A stretch of 15,995 bases of DNA from CAZJGG01 sp964545475 (lineage in GTDB: Bacteria; Bacillota; Clostridia; Lachnospirales; JAISER01), in the NCBI GenBank assembly GCA_964545475.1, contig CAZJGG010000064.1:1-15995 (forward strand). Direction: 5' to 3'. Of this stretch, positions 12,841 to 15,995 are shown piece after piece. Each line of letters opens with the position of its first letter. Position 1 is the stretch's first letter. Under the pieces are notes generated by a model that searched no databases, was not told where the DNA came from, and worked only from the letters and a program-made list of their open reading frames with translations. Both the position numbers and the translations under genes were made by a program.

Positions 12841-13000
12841 TCTGTCTAAAATCTCCATTCCGGCTTCTTTCCGGCAGATTTTACGCTTGGACTGCGTCAG
12901 CCCCAAGCGCCCATACGGCTCTGTGTGTATGAACGTTTGCTGTTACGCCAATATAGGGTTGGCGTTCTCGACAACCGAGAAAACTTACCCAAGAAAGGGG
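12841..13000. repeat. Diverged relative of the GACCTCTTCC MITE, strongly structured
   Basis: The stretch from CTCCATTCCGG through GACTGCGTCAG to CATACGGCTCT aligns with 11750-11820 of the intact MITE. Helices are AAAATCT/AGATTTT (12848-12882) enclosing CCGG/CCGG, CGCTTGG/CCAAGCG (12884-12909), ACGCCAA/TTGGCGT and TTCTCG/CGAGAA (12964-12981). No intact terminal repeat or target duplication is seen. The 409-bp gap 12741-13149 holds this element, the direct repeat and the ars promoter, and no further gene. Confidence 0.55.
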
Positions 13001-13064
13001 CTTAAGCAATATACAATGATCGCAAAAGTCGTATTATATTTATGAAACGGGCGTAAATTTTTAC

Positions 13065-13128
13065 ATATAGATATTGACATTTATCTATATATAGCATATA
13101 ATAATCATATAGATAGTTATATATATGA
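13065..13128 (+). promoter_or_regulatory. Consensus promoter with ArsR-type operator half-sites
   Basis: TTGACA (13074-13079), a 17-bp spacer and TATAAT (13097-13102) form a full consensus sigma-A promoter. ATATAGATA (13065-13073) and TATCTATAT (13082-13090) are a perfect inverted repeat straddling the -35. ATATAGATA recurs at 13107-13115. TCATATA (13105-13111) and TATATGA (13122-13128) form another dyad. Such AT-rich dyads over a strong promoter suit repression by ArsR until As(III) or Sb(III) binds. Confidence 0.8.
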
Positions 13129-13149
13129 TTTTATTTTAGGAGGGGTGAT

Positions 13150-13860
13150 ATGAAACATTCTTATGCTGAATACGCTCTATTGTTTAAAGCACTTTCAGAT
13201 GAAACAAGGCTAAAAATTGTCAACATGCTTTCAGGCGTTGAGTTATGTGCATGTAGTATCCTTGAGGAATTTAACATTACACAACCGACCCTTTCGTACC
13301 ATATGAAGATTTTAATGGAGTGCGAATTAGTAAAAGGAAGAAAAGCAGGCTCATGGATGATGTATACACTTAACATTGAAAAAACCCGGTCTATGATTGA
13401 TTTGCTCAATGAAGCCAATGTTACAAAAAGTGTGCCTGAGAACCAAAATGAAAAATGCAATAATAAAATTAGAAAAGAGGAAGTTATTATGAGTAAATTA
13501 GAAATTTTTGATCCTGCAATGTGTTGTTCAACAGGTGTATGCGGACCAAGCATAGACCCGGAATTATTGAGAATTGCAACTGTTATCAATAGCTCAAAAG
13601 AAAAGGGAATTGATGTTATGCGTCACAACCTTTCCAGCGAACCGCAAGACTTTATAAGCAATAAAGTAATTGGGGAGATATTGCAAAAAGAAGGCGCAGA
13701 TATTTTACCTGTTACATTATTAGACGGAGAAGTAGTTAAAACTAAAGAATACCCAACTAACGAAGAGTTTTCTAAATGGCTAAATATTGAGATAGAGACT
13801 AAACAAAATAGTGATAATAATAACGATGGTGACTGTTGTTCCGGCAAATGTTGCTGTTAG
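13150..13860 (+). CDS. arsR-arsD: ArsR-ArsD fusion: arsenite-responsive repressor joined to As(III) metallochaperone
   Basis: One 236-aa frame behind AGGAGG. Residues 1-95 are an ArsR/SmtB winged helix: LFKALSDETRLKIVNML, the metal-binding ELCAC (Cys33, Cys35), then the recognition segment NITQPTLSYHMKIL. Residues 114-236 are ArsD: MSKLEIFDPAMCCSTGVCG places Cys125, Cys126 and Cys131 at ArsD positions 12, 13 and 18, the arsenite-delivering triad, and the C-terminus has CC and CCC clusters (229-230, 234-236). ArsD passes As(III) to ArsA, encoded next. The linker (about 98-113) is translated from what looks like a former intergenic region, since AGAGGAAG precedes the internal ATG at 13489. Free ArsD could thus also be made. 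No sequencing-error signature is visible, but a lost stop or a one- or two-base indel cannot be excluded. Confidence 0.9.
   Translation: MKHSYAEYALLFKALSDETRLKIVNMLSGVELCACSILEEFNITQPTLSYHMKILMECELVKGRKAGSWMMYTLNIEKTRSMIDLLNEANVTKSVPENQNEKCNNKIRKEEVIMSKLEIFDPAMCCSTGVCGPSIDPELLRIATVINSSKEKGIDVMRHNLSSEPQDFISNKVIGEILQKEGADILPVTLLDGEVVKTKEYPTNEEFSKWLNIEIETKQNSDNNNDGDCCSGKCCC
13476..13491 (+). promoter_or_regulatory. Internal ribosome binding site and start codon of the ArsD part
   Basis: AGAGGAAG is followed after 5 bases by ATG (13489-13491), the Met that begins the ArsD homology exactly. It suggests that ArsD can be translated separately from within the fusion frame. Confidence 0.6.
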
Positions 13861-13872
13861 GAGTTGACACAT

Positions 13873-15612
13873 ATGTATCCAAAATTTGACTTAGGCAAAT
13901 TAGACCTAACCAAATATTTATTTTTTACCGGTAAAGGCGGCGTAGGCAAAACGTCTACAGCTTGCGCCGTTGCTGTTAATTTAGCTGATAATGGAAAAAA
14001 GGTTTTGCTTATCAGTACAGACCCCGCCTCCAACTTACAGGACGTTTTTAACACCCAACTAACGGGAAAGGGTGTTCCAATAGAAGGAGTAAGCAACCTT
14101 GTGGTTGCTAACCTAGACCCTATGGAAGCAGCTCGGGATTATAGGGAATCTATAGTTTCTCCTTACCGCGGAAAGTTGCCTGACAGTGTAATTGTAAACA
14201 TGGAAGAACAATTATCCGGCTCTTGTACTGTGGAAATAGCCGCATTCGACCAGTTTTCACATTTTATTACAGATAAATCTACAGAAGAAGAATACGACCA
14301 TATTATTTTTGATACAGCACCTACAGGGCATACACTACGAATGTTGCAGTTACCGTCTGCATGGAGTAATTTTATAAGCGAAAGCACTCATGGCGCATCT
14401 TGCCTAGGGCAGCTTGCCGGGCTTGAAGATAAAAGAGAAATGTATAAATTTGCTGTTGATAATTTAGCGGATTCAATTAAAACAACTCTTATTCTAGTTT
14501 CAAGACCAGAAAATACTCCTTTGTTAGAAGCTGAACGTTCCAGTAATGAATTAAAGGATTTAGGCATAAACAATCAGTTGCTTATTATAAATGGTATTTT
14601 AGAGAGCGGAACTGATGATATATCCAACGAAGTATATAAAAAGCAACAAAACGCAATAAAAGCAATGCCGGAGGGGCTTAAAACTCTGACCACTTACACA
14701 CTGCCTCTGCGCTCATACAATATTTTAGGCATTGAAAACATCAGAGCATTTTTTAACACAGATAAAATTTCAAATAATAGTGGTACGAAATATCACGTAG
14801 ATTTAAAACCATTTAACACCCTAATTGACGATATTCATTTATCATCCAAAAAGGTTATTTTTACAATGGGTAAAGGTGGAGTAGGTAAAACCAGTGTTGC
14901 CGCCATAATTGCGTTAACCCTTGCCGAAAAAGGCGTAAAGGTGCATTTAACTTCTACAGACCCAGCCAATCATTTAAAATACGTAATAGAAGGAACACGC
15001 AACATCACTTTAAGCAAAATTGATGAACAGGAAGAATTGTTAAAGTATCAAACAGAAGTATTAAACATGGCTCGTGAATCAATGAATGAGAGTGACATTG
15101 CATATATCGAGGAAGATTTACGTTCTCCATGCACTCAGGAAATTGCAGTTTTTAGAGCTTTTGCAGAAATAGTGGATAAAGCAGAAAATGAAGTTGTTAT
15201 TATAGACACAGCGCCTACGGGTCACACCCTGCTGTTACTGGATTCTACACAAAGCTATCATAGAGAAGTAGAACGGACAAAAGGCGAAATCCCTATTTCA
15301 GTACAAAGGCTTTTACCAAGGCTGCGTGATGAGCAGCAAACAGAAGTTATTATTGTAACTCTGCCAGAAGCCACACCTGTTTTTGAGGCGAAGCGTTTAA
15401 AAGAAGACTTACACAGAGCCGGAATAAACAATAAATGGTGGGTGGTAAATCAAAGCCTTTCCTTAGTGGAAACTGATAATCCTATTTTAAAATCTAGAGC
15501 AGAAGCAGAGAAAGAATGGATAAAAAGAGTTGATGAAATCAGTAACCACAACGTTTCCGCAATACCTTGGAGCAAAGATACCTCCATTAATAGTATAAAG
15601 AGCAGCCTATAG
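13873..15612 (+). CDS. arsA: ArsA arsenite/antimonite-transporting ATPase, two-domain
   Basis: A 579-aa tandem ATPase that energises As(III)/Sb(III) efflux when bound to an ArsB-type permease. The start is ATG 13873, nine bases after AGGAG (13859-13863); the in-frame TTG at 13864 directly abuts that site. The two halves each carry a deviant Walker A, FFTGKGGVGKTS near residue 19 and TMGKGGVGKTS near 332, and a DTAPTGHTL signature. The three arsenite-binding cysteines of E. coli ArsA (113, 172, 422) have counterparts at Cys118 (GSCTVEIAAF), Cys177 (HGASCLGQL) and Cys420 (SPCTQEIAVF). The protein looks intact and active. It follows the ArsR-ArsD fusion by 12 bp in one operon. No permease gene follows: a palindrome cluster and a terminator close the operon. 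Confidence 0.96.
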   Translation: MYPKFDLGKLDLTKYLFFTGKGGVGKTSTACAVAVNLADNGKKVLLISTDPASNLQDVFNTQLTGKGVPIEGVSNLVVANLDPMEAARDYRESIVSPYRGKLPDSVIVNMEEQLSGSCTVEIAAFDQFSHFITDKSTEEEYDHIIFDTAPTGHTLRMLQLPSAWSNFISESTHGASCLGQLAGLEDKREMYKFAVDNLADSIKTTLILVSRPENTPLLEAERSSNELKDLGINNQLLIINGILESGTDDISNEVYKKQQNAIKAMPEGLKTLTTYTLPLRSYNILGIENIRAFFNTDKISNNSGTKYHVDLKPFNTLIDDIHLSSKKVIFTMGKGGVGKTSVAAIIALTLAEKGVKVHLTSTDPANHLKYVIEGTRNITLSKIDEQEELLKYQTEVLNMARESMNESDIAYIEEDLRSPCTQEIAVFRAFAEIVDKAENEVVIIDTAPTGHTLLLLDSTQSYHREVERTKGEIPISVQRLLPRLRDEQQTEVIIVTLPEATPVFEAKRLKEDLHRAGINNKWWVVNQSLSLVETDNPILKSRAEAEKEWIKRVDEISNHNVSAIPWSKDTSINSIKSSL

Positions 15613-15636
15613 CGTTTTGATAAACCAATGAACGGC

Positions 15637-15927
15637 AAGGGTTGTCGACAGCCTACAGAACGCATTCAATGCGTTCCCTACAAAATGGCATTGCACAAAC
15701 GAAAAAAGCGATTATAAATATTGGCTGTCGACAACCTTTGTTGGCAGCTAATTTTTTGTTATAATCGTTAATTTCTTTGGCGCAATGCCATTGGGAACGC
15801 AGAACGCATACAATGCGTTCCCTACAAATCTATTTTTAAAAAGGCATAAAGGAACATTAGAATGACATATTATAGGGAACGCATTGTATGCGTTCCACAG
15901 GTTGACAACGACCATTGTCGACAACCT
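15637..15927. repeat. Cluster of nested palindromic repeats downstream of arsA
   Basis: Three copies of a short palindrome (GAACGCATACAATGCGTTC type) lie at 15656-15684, 15800-15828 and, inverted, 15873-15896; the first two agree at 28 of 29 bases. AAGGGTTGTCGACAGCC (15637-15653) is inverted at 15723-15739 with one mismatch, and TGTCGACAACCT recurs at 15916-15927. AATGGCATTGC (15684-15694) pairs with 15782-15792, and CGATTATAA (15709-15717) with 15759-15767. No coding sequence is evident in 15613-15995. Confidence 0.75.
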
Positions 15928-15928
15928 G

Positions 15929-15957
15929 AGCAGATGGCGTCCTGTCATCTGCTTTTT
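15929..15957 (+). terminator. Intrinsic terminator after the ars operon
   Basis: AGCAGATG (15929-15936) and CATCTGCT (15946-15953) form a perfect 8-bp stem with a 9-base loop, and the downstream arm runs into a T-run (15953-15957). It is the first convincing terminator after arsA. Confidence 0.8.
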
Positions 15958-15995
15958 CTGTTTTATATTTTTTTATGCAAAAGTATGCTTATAGA

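Noticed and set aside
13864..13872. TTG start for arsA at 13864
   Set aside because: It directly follows the AGGAG site with no spacer, whereas ATG 13873 is nine bases away.
15656..15896. CRISPR-like array from the repeated GAACGCAT units
   Set aside because: Only three copies, one inverted, with unequal spacing and nested pairing between the gaps; no cas genes are nearby.
15748..15948. - strand frame of 66 codons
   Set aside because: It consists almost wholly of the palindromic repeats and the terminator, and no recognisable protein pattern is present.

Overview
The window reads as low-GC Gram-positive DNA, most likely an anaerobic member of the Clostridia. The support is AT-rich sequence, strong AGGAGG-type ribosome binding sites, FeoB ferrous iron uptake, a membrane-anchored HtrA with a long cytoplasmic N-terminus, and typical Firmicutes regulators (MerR, ArsR, AbrB, SARP-like). 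I cannot name the genus. No rRNA, tRNA, CRISPR array, transposase or phage gene is visible, but the intergenic space is unusually rich in short palindromic, MITE-like repeats of at least six families.

Left part, mostly + strand (1-4873): the C-terminal end of feoB (cut by the window edge); an HtrA/DegP-like serine protease with a hairpin in its leader and an intrinsic terminator; then a tight three-gene operon of two tandem GNAT acetyltransferases and an acyltransferase-3 membrane protein, driven by an extended -10 promoter and closed by a terminator. Next, a MerR-family regulator with a GyrI-like effector domain (- strand) diverges from a LysE-family exporter (+ strand). The merR start lies behind a promoter with the 19-bp spacer typical of MerR-controlled promoters.

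Centre, all - strand (12740 down to 6958): a 52-aa AbrB-like protein and a SARP-like (winged helix plus BTAD) regulator one base apart; a clan CD, C25/caspase-like cysteine peptidase with a visible His/Cys dyad; two paralogous proteins of about 200 aa (about 73% identical) that resemble RhiA only tentatively; and a divergent serine hydroxymethyltransferase-like enzyme lacking several usual active-site residues. The peptidase and its two small neighbours look like one functional unit, possibly under the SARP/AbrB pair. This is the best candidate here for an undescribed system. Two repeats with clean 5-bp target duplications sit between the regulators and the peptidase.

Right part, + strand (13065-15957): an arsenic operon with a consensus promoter and ArsR-type operator half-sites, an ArsR-ArsD fusion that keeps an internal ribosome binding site before the ArsD part, and a complete two-domain ArsA ATPase. 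No ArsB/Acr3 permease is present in the window. The operon ends in a roughly 290-bp cluster of nested palindromes followed by an intrinsic terminator.
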